Shown: piece after piece, positions 9,492 through 16,955 of the stretch
Layout: every line of letters begins with the position of its first letter
Numbering within the stretch: the first letter of the stretch is position 1
Assembly: GCF_001437255.1 (NCBI RefSeq)
Contig: NZ_JQBD01000004.1
Location: 1-59,344 of the forward strand
Length of the DNA: 59,344 bases
Direction of reading: 5' to 3'
From: Pediococcus damnosus
GTDB lineage: Bacteria > Bacillota > Bacilli > Lactobacillales > Lactobacillaceae
Position numbers and translations under genes: made by a program
The notes under the pieces: generated by a model
What the model saw: only the letters and a program-made list of their open reading frames with translations
The model's database searches: none
What the model was told of the DNA's origin: nothing

Positions 9492-9556
9492 GCGAATAAA
9501 AAATGATAAGAGAAATAAAAAGGAGCTTTTTATTATAAGATTTTATGAATAATTGT

Positions 9557-9562
9557 TATAAT
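9557..9562 (+). promoter_or_regulatory. -10 element of the universal stress protein gene
   Basis: TATAAT 25 nt before the start codon; no convincing -35 box, so activation by a factor is possible. Confidence 0.4.
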
Positions 9563-9586
9563 GATCATAAATAATCAGGAAGTGGG

Positions 9587-10054
9587 ATGAGTCTCATGCA
9601 AGATCAACAATATAAGAATATTTTAGTTGGAATTGATGGTTCAGAAACTTCAATGAGGGCTTTAGATAAAGCTGTGGATTCAGCAAAGCGAAATGACGCT
9701 AAACTGTACATTGCTCAAATTTTAAAGCCACAGCAATCAACGATTGGCCAATCATCACTTGGCTTTGGCGTTGTCGCAACCGATATTGATGACAACGATC
9801 GATTGAAAGAACAACAAGATGCAATAAATGCAATTGTTGCCCGAGTTAAAAGTGAAGGCTTAGATCAAGTAACAGCAATTGTGAAGGTTGGTAATTCGCG
9901 TGAAGAATTAGCAAGAAATATCCAACAGGAAGAAAAAATTGATTTAATTTACATTGGTGCAACTGGCGTAAATCGAGTGGCACAAATGTTCTTGGGTTCA
10001 AACTCAACATATATTTTAGAAAACTCTTTGGCCTATGTCATGGTAGTCAGATAA
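9587..10054 (+). CDS. Universal stress protein (UspA family)
   Basis: 155-residue UspA-fold protein. It opens with the conserved NILVGIDGSETSMRALDKA (strand 1 and helix 1) and ends with the ATP-binding type motif IGATGVNRVAQMFLGSNSTYIL (G-x2-G-x9-G-S/T), followed by the final strand YVMVVR. Such proteins bind ATP and are induced by stress or stationary phase; their target is unknown here. The ATG at 9587 has AGGA 11 nt before it; a second ATG at 9596 is the alternative start. The gene is monocistronic. Confidence 0.85.
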   Translation: MSLMQDQQYKNILVGIDGSETSMRALDKAVDSAKRNDAKLYIAQILKPQQSTIGQSSLGFGVVATDIDDNDRLKEQQDAINAIVARVKSEGLDQVTAIVKVGNSREELARNIQQEEKIDLIYIGATGVNRVAQMFLGSNSTYILENSLAYVMVVR

Positions 10055-10073
10055 AGGTAAAAAGTGAACAAAT

Positions 10074-10130
10074 TAAATTTTATGGCGGAATAGTTATTTA
10101 AATAGGCAAGACTATCCCGCTATTAATTTA
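10074..10130 (+). repeat. Long imperfect inverted repeat after the stress-protein gene
   Basis: Arms at 10074-10094 and 10111-10130 pair over about 20 positions; the core GCGGAATAGT faces ACTATCCCGC with one mismatch. No T-run follows directly, so it is not a standard terminator but may protect the 3' end of the mRNA. Confidence 0.5.
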
Positions 10131-10171
10131 CCAAAAAATTAGCCGATGGTATTAACTAATAAAAATAAGAG

Positions 10172-10244
10172 AGGGGGAAGGTCAAGATGGATGAACAATA
10201 AATTATCTTGGCCGTCCAAATATGAAATTATTAATTGTACTTGA
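10172..10244 (+). other. Strong ribosome binding site with two tiny reading frames ahead of the glycosyltransferase
   Basis: AGGGGGAAGG at 10172-10181 is the strongest ribosome binding site in this region, but it serves an ATG at 10187 that reads only MDEQ and stops at 10201. A second ATG at 10191 reads 17 codons (MNNKLSWPSKYEIINCT) and ends at 10244, inside the glycosyltransferase gene. The glycosyltransferase ATG at 10222 has no clear site of its own, so translational coupling is possible. Confidence 0.35.
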
Positions 10245-11343
10245 AAACATTGTGATGGATGGAGTTAAACGGGCTGCAACAGTTGTGGGAAATGCACTGA
10301 CTGAATATGCAGATGTGACGTATTACTCGTTAGAAGATGTGGCTCCTTATTATGAATTGGATGCTGACTTAGTTATTGCCAAGAGACCGGCATCAAGTCA
10401 TGTTTTAAATTTCTTTGGTGAAAATCCTTATGAAAGATACAAACCACAAATTGAAGATTTATGTAATTTTATTCAAGAAGAGAAGTTTCAAACAGTTATT
10501 TTACCAGCGGGGTTGACAACCAGTTTTGCCCCCTTAATTAAGAATCAAACTCCTGAAGTGCGTGTAATTGCATGGATGCATAATAATTATAAAACATATT
10601 TAACTCAATATTATCAATTGATGAAATCCGAATTTGTGCAAGGTTTAAAGGCTGCTGATGTGGTGGTGGTATTAACGGAGTCAGATTATATTAATTATCG
10701 TCAATTTAATGAAAAGACTGTCAAAATTTATAATCCTCTGACAATTGTTCCTGAAGAAAAAGCTGATTTAAGCGCACATACGATTGCTTTTACGGCCCGA
10801 ATTGCAATTCAGCATAAAGGGATTGATTTTCTTTTAGAGGCTGCTCAGTACTTACCGGACGATTGGAAAATTGCAATGGCTGGGGAGGGCTCTGATGAGG
10901 ACATGGAAATTTTTAAGCAACTGGTAAAAAAATTCGATGTGGCCGATAAAATTATTTATCGAGGAGCCCTTAAAGATGAGGAACTTCAAGCACATTACGA
11001 AACAGCTTCCATTTTCGTTTCTACTTCTCGTTGGGAAGGGATGCCATTAGTGATTGGAGAAGCAATGGGCTTTGGATTGCCAATTGTCGCGATGGAAAAT
11101 ACGGGTTCTAGAGAGTTTTTGGGGAACAGTGAGTATGGGATTCTAACCAAAGCGCAAGATGTTCCAGATTTTGTTGCAGGACTAAATAAATTAATTGTAA
11201 GCGAGCCTTTAAGACGGACCTACGCAAAAAAATCTTGTAAACGAATTCGAAGTTCTTTTATGTTAGATAAAATTATTAAACAATGGTTACCAATCCTTTC
11301 TGATGATGATAATTCAAAAAGAATGTTGAAATGTGCCCAATAG
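10222..11343 (+). CDS. GT4-family glycosyltransferase
   Basis: 373-residue GT-B fold glycosyltransferase of family 4. The N-terminal half has no membrane segment; the C-terminal nucleotide-sugar domain shows the family elements IAFTARIAIQHKGIDFLLEA, AMAGEGSDE and the E-x7-E motif region RWEGMPLVIGEAMGFGLPIVA with both glutamates. Retaining transfer of a sugar to a cell-envelope acceptor (teichoic acid, polysaccharide or glycolipid) is the usual role; the acceptor cannot be told. No other glycan genes lie beside it. The ATG lacks an obvious ribosome binding site; see the entry for the short frames upstream. Confidence 0.8.
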   Translation: MKLLIVLENIVMDGVKRAATVVGNALTEYADVTYYSLEDVAPYYELDADLVIAKRPASSHVLNFFGENPYERYKPQIEDLCNFIQEEKFQTVILPAGLTTSFAPLIKNQTPEVRVIAWMHNNYKTYLTQYYQLMKSEFVQGLKAADVVVVLTESDYINYRQFNEKTVKIYNPLTIVPEEKADLSAHTIAFTARIAIQHKGIDFLLEAAQYLPDDWKIAMAGEGSDEDMEIFKQLVKKFDVADKIIYRGALKDEELQAHYETASIFVSTSRWEGMPLVIGEAMGFGLPIVAMENTGSREFLGNSEYGILTKAQDVPDFVAGLNKLIVSEPLRRTYAKKSCKRIRSSFMLDKIIKQWLPILSDDDNSKRMLKCAQ

Positions 11344-11424
11344 CATTGAAAACAGTGCCAAACTTCGATAAGGTATGAGTAGAACGTTTACAATATAGTA
11401 AGCTAGGAAAGTCGATGGGTTAAA

Positions 11425-12243
11425 ATGTATAAATTAATAGTTAGTGATTTGGATGAAACATTACTTAGTAGAGACGGCAGTATTTCTGAAGAAAACGTAG
11501 CTGCAGTTGAAGCGGCGTCAAAAAAGGGCGTAAAATTTGTGCCGAATACTGGACGAGGATTTGCTTCAGTACAACCTTTATTAAAAAAATTATCGTTGTT
11601 TCAAAAGCCTGATGAATTTGTGATTTCTTATAATGGTGGGGCAATTATTGAAAACCAAAAAAATCAAGTTTTGCAGACAAATGAAATGACTTATGAAGAG
11701 GCTAAGGGTGTTTTTGATATTACTTCCCAATATCCCCAAAATGATACCCATGTATACACATTAAATGAACTGTATATTTATAATCCACGTGAAGAGGATC
11801 TTGCTTATTTAAAGCCTCGCCACGTTGAATATAAGATTATGACAGATAGAGACTTTTCGATTTTTAAAAATGAAAAGATCATGAAGGTTATTACGATGAA
11901 CCCAGACGAAAAAGTTCTTCATCCAGTTCATGACAAAGTGATGGCGGCGTTTAATAATCAATTGAATGCGACTTATTCATCAGGGATGTACGCTGAGTTT
12001 AACCACTTGGGTACTGATAAGGGGACAGCAACCTTAGAGCTGGCTGAATCTTTGGGAATTAAGAAAGATGAGGTTCTTGCATTAGGTGATAATAGCAATG
12101 ATTTACCAATGTTGCGAAAAGTGGGGATGCCTGTTGTGGTGTCTAATGGAACAGATGAGGCTAAAGAAATCGCCAAATATGTAACCAAGAATAATTATAA
12201 AATGGGTGTAGCAGAAGCAATCCACAAATTTATTCTGGACTAG
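11425..12243 (+). CDS. HAD-superfamily phosphatase, Cof type
   Basis: 272-residue haloacid dehalogenase-like hydrolase of subfamily IIB (Cof). Motif I is DLDETLL (catalytic Asp near residue 8), motif II the threonine in PNTGRG, motif III a lysine in the DKG stretch near 196, and motif IV GDNSNDLPML. The cap domain lies between about residues 80 and 190. These enzymes dephosphorylate sugar phosphates, flavin or nucleotide precursors; the substrate here is unknown. The site before the ATG is weak (GGG with AGGAAAG further up). It follows the glycosyltransferase after 81 nt and may be read from its own promoter. Confidence 0.85.
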   Translation: MYKLIVSDLDETLLSRDGSISEENVAAVEAASKKGVKFVPNTGRGFASVQPLLKKLSLFQKPDEFVISYNGGAIIENQKNQVLQTNEMTYEEAKGVFDITSQYPQNDTHVYTLNELYIYNPREEDLAYLKPRHVEYKIMTDRDFSIFKNEKIMKVITMNPDEKVLHPVHDKVMAAFNNQLNATYSSGMYAEFNHLGTDKGTATLELAESLGIKKDEVLALGDNSNDLPMLRKVGMPVVVSNGTDEAKEIAKYVTKNNYKMGVAEAIHKFILD

Positions 12244-12258
12244 AGATCGTTTCAAAAG

Positions 12259-12287
12259 TTGACTTTGTAGACATTTTTAAGTAGAGT
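12259..12287 (+). promoter_or_regulatory. Promoter of the two-gene unit at 12350-12866
   Basis: TTGACT (12259-12264), 17-nt spacer, TAGAGT (12282-12287). Confidence 0.5.
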
Positions 12288-12349
12288 AATTGAGAAAGTT
12301 TAGAAAGTGATTTGGAGACATACTCTGATCAAGTAATGGAGGATTTCTT

Positions 12350-12574
12350 ATGCAAAGGGCAGCCCTAATTGTTATTCCAGGATTGGTTGCTGTGGGACTA
12401 ATTTTGGTGACGGAATTTGTTAAGTTACCATTTTGGTTACTGGCTGTTTTATGGATTATTGGATTTTTAATTGCCATGTTTTCCGTTTTAGTAATTGAAT
12501 TAAAAATTAGAATGACGGCAATAAAACGGCATCAAGCAGAGCAAGATAAAACGGACAAACAAGAGTTAAAGTAA
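12350..12574 (+). CDS. Small membrane protein with two helices (74 aa)
   Basis: No family recognised. Two hydrophobic segments (about residues 4-22 and 26-48) form a probable helical hairpin, followed by a positively charged and glutamine-rich cytoplasmic tail of about 25 residues. GGAGG lies 8 nt before the ATG, a strong site. It is followed after 13 nt by the YbjQ-like gene and shares its promoter at 12259, so the two may act together; no function can be named. Confidence 0.7.
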   Translation: MQRAALIVIPGLVAVGLILVTEFVKLPFWLLAVLWIIGFLIAMFSVLVIELKIRMTAIKRHQAEQDKTDKQELK

Positions 12575-12587
12575 AAGAGGAATTATT

Positions 12588-12866
12588 ATGTTTATGTCTA
12601 CTGAAGAAGTTAACGCAGGACATACGATTATTGGTATTGTGTCGGCAACGAGTCGCATTATGTTGGCGGCAGATGAAATTGACCAATATCAGATGTTTGA
12701 TCAACTTATTGAAGAAACAAAGCAGAAATTAACTAAACGTGCAAAATTAAAAGACGGTGATGGCTTAATTGGGGTTCATTTTAATACAGAAGTTGTTAAT
12801 GTGAGTGTGGCTCCTAAATTTCTTGTGGTCGTGGGATATGGAACGGTTGTTAAACTAGATAAATAA
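12588..12866 (+). CDS. YbjQ/UPF0145-family protein
   Basis: 92-residue protein of the YbjQ (DUF74, heavy-metal-binding-like) family, whose members form pentamers; the function is not established. The pattern matches the family: an N-terminal strand with GHTIIGIVSATSRIML, a central helix rich in charged residues, then GDGLIGVHFNTEVV and a C-terminal VVVGYGTVVKL. It is shorter than most members (about 105 residues), mainly in the central helix. AGAGG precedes the ATG; a second ATG two codons later is possible. It is the second gene of a small operon and is followed by a strong terminator. Confidence 0.75.
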   Translation: MFMSTEEVNAGHTIIGIVSATSRIMLAADEIDQYQMFDQLIEETKQKLTKRAKLKDGDGLIGVHFNTEVVNVSVAPKFLVVVGYGTVVKLDK

Positions 12867-12894
12867 ATGGCAACAATCAAAATTGAACAAAGTA

Positions 12895-12942
12895 AAAACG
12901 GCTAGGCTCTCTTCTAAGCAAGAGAATCTAGCCGTTTTTTTA
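12895..12942. terminator. Bidirectional terminator between the YbjQ gene and tRNA-Leu
   Basis: AAAACGGCTAG pairs with CTAGCCGTTTT, with a further inner stem CTCT-CTT against AAG-AGAG; T-runs on both strands let it end the + operon and the minus-strand tRNA transcript. Confidence 0.85.
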
Positions 12943-12952
12943 TGATGTTTTA

Positions 12953-13036
12953 TGCCCCAGGCAGGATTCGAACCTGTACATGGTTGTCCATACAGCGACC
13001 TGAACGCTGCGCGTCTGCCAGTTCCGCCACTGGGGC
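12953..13036 (-). tRNA. tRNA-Leu (CAG)
   Basis: Class II tRNA with a long variable arm. On the minus strand the acceptor GCCCCAG pairs with CTGGGGC, the discriminator base is A, and the anticodon stem GCAGCG/CGCTGT holds the loop TTCAGGT, giving anticodon CAG (codon CUG). The T-loop TTCGAAT is standard. The 3' CCA is not encoded. Confidence 0.95.
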
Positions 13037-13114
13037 AAACAACATTCATTATTTTACACTATATTTTAAAAAATGAAAAGTTTTATTCAAGTAAGTAACC
13101 GGATCTGAGAGTGA

Positions 13115-13161
13115 CAATTCAGAACAGTTTGCATTAATGAAATGAAAATCGTTCTGAATTG
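13115..13161. repeat. Inverted repeat with perfect 11-bp arms
   Basis: CAATTCAGAAC (13115-13125) and GTTCTGAATTG (13151-13161) flank a 25-nt loop, downstream of the permease gene on its strand. There is no T-run next to it on either strand, so a terminator role is uncertain. Confidence 0.55.
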
Positions 13162-13211
13162 CTGAGATTAAATTGTAAGCTAGTTTCAAGGCTAATTAGT
13201 TCACTAATAAC

Positions 13212-14576
13212 TTATTTAATGTTTTCAAGATCCATTGTCACATATTTAGTGCGCCATACGCCGAATAGATAAGCCAAAACGACGACAAAAACATTTCCGA
13301 TTACCGCAGTTGTTGAGATACTTCTAAAAAACATGACCAGCTGAACAATCATTGTGGCTGCTGAAAATAAAGACAGTTCGATTAAGTGACGATTGCTGAC
13401 GTGAAAGGCTGATTTTGCCCATTGTTCGGGCATAACTTGAGGCAAGCGGATGGTGCTGATTGCAAGGACCAAGCTAACGACATTTGTTAATATAAGCACC
13501 GAATTACTAATCAGGGAAATATTCCAACCAAAAATAATAGGCAGGATACCAATTAAGTAAAAAATTCCGAGAATAACGACAGGTGAATTGTATTTTGGAT
13601 GTAAGTATCCCATTTGTTTTGGAAACCACCCATCACGACTAGCTTGGACAATTGGTGAAAGTGAACTACCAATAGAGGCATTCATAGTTCCAGTCAATGC
13701 AATTAAAGCACCACCAATAACAAAAAATATATATAACGGTCTGGAAAGAATGGCATTTGCAACGTGCGTAAGTGGTTGATTGATTACTTGATGGAGTGGT
13801 AAAACGCCAGAAGCAACAACTGCCATTAGGGCATACAAAATAGCGACAGTAATGGTTGAAATTACCATAACGAAAGGAATATCTTTAGTCGGATTTTTTG
13901 CCTCACCACTGAAATTAATCATAAACTGAGCACCACCAACGGTAAAAGTCATATAAGCAGCTGCAGCCAGAATTCCAATTCCGCCATGAGTCATAAAACC
14001 TGGTTGTTGAAAATAACCAGGTTGAACATGGGGCAGACCTAAAACGGTAAACATCGTAAGGGCTACAGAAAGAAGAATGATAATTAAAGTTTGCCACCGG
14101 GCGGCGTTTTTGATACCAAAATAATGAAAAATAAACACTAAGGTAAGAATCCCTAATGCAACCGCTTGATGGGGAAGCCCAGGAATTAAGGCAAGCAAAT
14201 AATCTGCAAACGATAGTGCATACATAGAGATACTAAAGTTGCTGATTGCAAAAATAAAAATATACATCCCAGCCCATTTTTTACCAGCCAATAGAGCGGC
14301 CCGCGAATAATCACCACCAGGTAGACGAACAGTTCCACTCGTTAACACAATGGGAATTAGTGTTGCTAAAATTAGAAAGGCGGCTAAAATAAATGAAATA
14401 AAAATTGAACGTCCAGTCATTCCAACTGCAATTCCTAGCATTGAAAGAATTCCAGCCCCAACAATTTGCCCAACAGAGAGCATAAATAAATTAGTACGGG
14501 AAAGGTTGTGTTTGACTGTCTGATTATTTGGTGCAGAAATAGAAATTGGTTTTTGAAGAACATGATTTTGTTGCAA
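13212..14576 (-). CDS. APC-superfamily amino acid permease
   Basis: 454-residue amino-acid/polyamine/organocation transporter with about 12 hydrophobic segments. The first helix carries the family's unwound GQIVGAGILSMLG motif, and ANAILSRPLYIFFVIGGALIALTG marks the middle. The start is a TTG with AAGAAGG 9 nt upstream; a GTT-rich stretch before it rules out a longer form. The gene lies 30 nt downstream of the broken patB/malY gene on the same strand, so they were probably one operon; a sulfur-containing amino acid is therefore a reasonable but unproven substrate. Confidence 0.85.
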   Translation of the reverse strand: MQQNHVLQKPISISAPNNQTVKHNLSRTNLFMLSVGQIVGAGILSMLGIAVGMTGRSIFISFILAAFLILATLIPIVLTSGTVRLPGGDYSRAALLAGKKWAGMYIFIFAISNFSISMYALSFADYLLALIPGLPHQAVALGILTLVFIFHYFGIKNAARWQTLIIILLSVALTMFTVLGLPHVQPGYFQQPGFMTHGGIGILAAAAYMTFTVGGAQFMINFSGEAKNPTKDIPFVMVISTITVAILYALMAVVASGVLPLHQVINQPLTHVANAILSRPLYIFFVIGGALIALTGTMNASIGSSLSPIVQASRDGWFPKQMGYLHPKYNSPVVILGIFYLIGILPIIFGWNISLISNSVLILTNVVSLVLAISTIRLPQVMPEQWAKSAFHVSNRHLIELSLFSAATMIVQLVMFFRSISTTAVIGNVFVVVLAYLFGVWRTKYVTMDLENIK

Positions 14577-14606
14577 AGTGTAAGACCTTCTTAGTTATAT
14601 GTTTAG

Positions 14607-15794
14607 TTATCTTAATGGTTGATCCTTAAAAACTGCAGTTATCTGTTGAAGTCCTTGTTTTAATACAGAACGAGGACAACCAAAGTTTAAGCGCATGAAC
14701 CCTGTTCCGGTTTTGCCAAACTGATTGCCAGATTCCAAACCAACTTTAGCTTGTTGCCAAAGTAAGTGGTTTAATTCGGTCTGAGAGCGCGCGTAATCGC
14801 GAAAGTCTAGCCAGGCAAGGTAAGTAGCTTGATGCTCGCCTAAATGCACGTGAGGGAGATTGGTAGCTAAATAGGTGCGCATGAATTGTAGATTACTGTA
14901 AAGATAACTTCTTAATTATTTTAGCCAATCTTCTGAATCTCGATAAGCTGCGACAGTAGCAGCCATGGCAAAGGGGTTAAGATCTACAGCGAAGGAGCGG
15001 TCCACAGAGCGACGGAATAACTGTCTCATATGCGGGTCGGAAATAACAATGTAGGAAATTTTAATACCAGCCAGATTGAAAGCTTTACTCTCAGACAAGC
15101 AAGTCATGACGTTATCTTGCCATTCTTTGGCAGCAACGGCAGTATTTATAAATTTTTCGTTTGGCATTGTTAAATCACTATGAATTTCATCAGCAATTAC
15201 GTAAACGTGATATTTAGCACAAATTTTTACCATGTGATGTAATTCTTCTGAAGTCCAAATTCTACCGATTGGATTATGAGGACTACATAGAATAAACAAG
15301 GTTGTTTTAGGATCAGCGGCTTTTTTTTCAAAATCATCAAAGTCAATTTCGTAATGACCATCGTGATTGATAAGATCGTTTGAAACTACCTGACAACCAT
15401 TATTGCGAGCTGATGAGGCAAATGGGTAGTAGACCGGTTCTTGAATTAAAACCTGATCACCAGCTTGGCAAAATGCCTGAATTGCAAGATTAATTGCGAG
15501 CACAATGCCATTAGTGTTGGTAATCCACTCGCTAGGAATATTCCAATTATGTTGCTGTTTCATCCAATTTTGAAGGGCTTCATTGTAATCTGTTCCTTCG
15601 CTATAACCAAAAACACCGTTGTCTAAACGCTTTTGTAAAGCCGATTGGATTGCAGGAGCCACTGGAAAATCCATATCAGCAATACCAAAAGGCAAAATGT
15701 TTTTGGCACCAAAGTCATTTTGCTGGGCCATTGGATCCCATTTAATGGCGTCAGTATTTTGTCGATTTGTAATTTTATCAAAATTATAGTCCAT
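14607..15794 (-). pseudogene. PatB/MalY-type cystathionine beta-lyase, interrupted by one in-frame stop
   Basis: PLP-dependent C-S lyase of aminotransferase fold class I that would split cystathionine or cysteine to release homocysteine or sulfide. The N-terminus (FDKITNRQNTDAIKWD, then PFGIADMDFPVAP) and the PLP-lysine site SESKAFNLAGIK are intact. A TAA at 14918-14916 stops translation after 292 residues. Reading on in the same frame gives LRSYLYSNLQF and a normal C-terminus to 14607, for a full length of about 395 residues, the usual size. Because the frame is unchanged, a single base change (for example GAA to TAA) explains the break. Both halves have an intact coding pattern, so the loss looks recent, or is a sequencing error. 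Confidence 0.85.
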
Positions 15795-15810
15795 AATTAT
15801 GTACCACCTT

Positions 15811-15849
15811 TTTAACTGTAAATATTTTTCTTACAGTTAAAACTGTAAA
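15811..15849 (-). promoter_or_regulatory. Operator-like repeats over the patB/malY promoter
   Basis: TTACAGTT and AACTGTAA (8-bp arms, 2-nt centre) lie at 15831-15848, and a further half site TAACTGTAA occurs at 15812-15820. On the minus strand TTTACA and AATATT, 17 nt apart, could be the promoter itself, with AAAGGTGG before the start codon. The layout fits a repressor site; the regulator is not known. Confidence 0.5.
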
Positions 15850-16176
15850 CTGAGTTTGATTAATTTGCAAGTTGAAACACTTCATTGACCAAATGTTTAA
15901 AATAAATAGCTAGTCGATCTAGAATATGTAGTATTTAAAGGATTAACAGTTAACTTAAATGAATAACACAGCTAGTTTTTACAAAAAATTGATAAACAAA
16001 TCTTAATTTTCTTGAAGAATTGAGATTGAAATATGGTATGCTTGTTCATGCGCATTTGTAGGTTAAAGAAAAAGAAATTTTAAAATTTTATCTGCCTTAG
16101 TTTTTGTGAAACGCCGCGATTGCAAGCTTTCATTTTTATAAGAAGATAAATACATAATTTTAGGAAAAACACAAGA

Positions 16177-16205
16177 TGTTGTATATAGAAAAATTATGAT
16201 ATACT
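16177..16205 (+). promoter_or_regulatory. Promoter of the deoxynucleoside kinase gene; the only clear signal in 15850-16237
   Basis: TGTTGT, 17-nt spacer, TATACT (16200-16205); TTGTAT at 16179 is a second reading with 15-nt spacing. RNA would start near 16212, after the ATG at 16208, which argues for the later start codon. In the rest of this 390-nt gap I see only AT-rich sequence and no coding frame. Confidence 0.55.
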
Positions 16206-16237
16206 GAATGCTGATTAAAGATAAAGAGGGGCCTTGT

Positions 16238-16897
16238 ATGGTGATAATTACAGCAGGAATGATAGGTGTTGGAAAGACAACATTAACTGGAAAAATTGCA
16301 GAACATTATGGATCAAAAGCATTTTATGAACCAGTGGGGGACAATCCCGTTTTACCGCTTTATTATTCTGATCAAAAAAGTTATGGTTTTTTACTGCAAA
16401 TTTATTTTTTAAATAAACGATTTGCAATGATTAAAAAGGCACTTTCTGATGACAACAATGTGTTAGACCGTTCGATTTATGAAGATGCCTTGTTTACCCG
16501 TGAAAATAATAAAGAAGGTAACATTACGGACACTGAGTTTGGTGTCTACACAAGCCTTATTGATAACATGATGAACGAGTTAAACGATCTTCCGAAGAAG
16601 GCACCAGATTTGATGGTATATTCGGAAACAGATTTCGAAACGATTTTGTATCGAATTAAAAAACGGGGTCGAGATTATGAACAGTTTGATAATAATCCAG
16701 ATCTTGAAGACTATTATCATAAAATGTGGTTGGCATACAAGGACTGGTATGAAGAATATGATGCAAGCCCTAAAATAAAAATTAATTTACAAAAATACAA
16801 TCTAGAAAATCCAAAGAATGTTGATGCTGTATTAGAACAAATTGATGCAGCTTTAACAAAAATTTGGGCGCCTAAAGGTATCGAAGAAGCAATGTAA
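16238..16897 (+). CDS. Deoxynucleoside kinase (deoxyadenosine/deoxyguanosine kinase type)
   Basis: Salvage enzyme that phosphorylates deoxynucleosides with ATP. It has the P-loop GMIGVGKTT at the N-terminus, the ERS-like DRSIYEDALF near residue 76 and the LID arginines in RIKKRGRDYEQF. The sequence pattern matches the Lactobacillus dAK/dGK enzymes, including DNPVLPLYY and the C-terminal WYEEYDASPKI. I choose the ATG at 16238 (219 residues), because AGAGGGG lies 6 nt before it; an ATG at 16208 sits upstream of the expected RNA start. A strong terminator follows. Which base is preferred cannot be read from the sequence. Confidence 0.88.
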   Translation: MVIITAGMIGVGKTTLTGKIAEHYGSKAFYEPVGDNPVLPLYYSDQKSYGFLLQIYFLNKRFAMIKKALSDDNNVLDRSIYEDALFTRENNKEGNITDTEFGVYTSLIDNMMNELNDLPKKAPDLMVYSETDFETILYRIKKRGRDYEQFDNNPDLEDYYHKMWLAYKDWYEEYDASPKIKINLQKYNLENPKNVDAVLEQIDAALTKIWAPKGIEEAM

Positions 16898-16904
16898 TGG
16901 ATTT

Positions 16905-16953
16905 AAAAAGTTATCCCTAATCAATCTTAAATTGATTAGGGATAACTTTTTTT
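16905..16953. terminator. Bidirectional terminator between the kinase and P-type ATPase genes
   Basis: AAAGTTATCCCTAATCAAT pairs perfectly with ATTGATTAGGGATAACTTT, with T-runs on both strands. Confidence 0.9.
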
Positions 16954-16955
16954 GT

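Noticed and set aside
9519-9534. Terminator AAAAAGGAGCTTTTT between nnrD and the stress-protein gene
   Set aside because: The genes diverge here, the loop is only 3 nt, and no transcript needs to end at this place.
12853-13049. Minus-strand reading frame over tRNA-Leu
   Set aside because: It overlaps the tRNA and the terminator and has no ribosome binding site or protein-like pattern.
14607-14882. Separate 91-residue gene with its own ATG
   Set aside because: It is in the same frame as the lyase, continues its alignment exactly, and has no ribosome binding site; it is the cut-off C-terminus.
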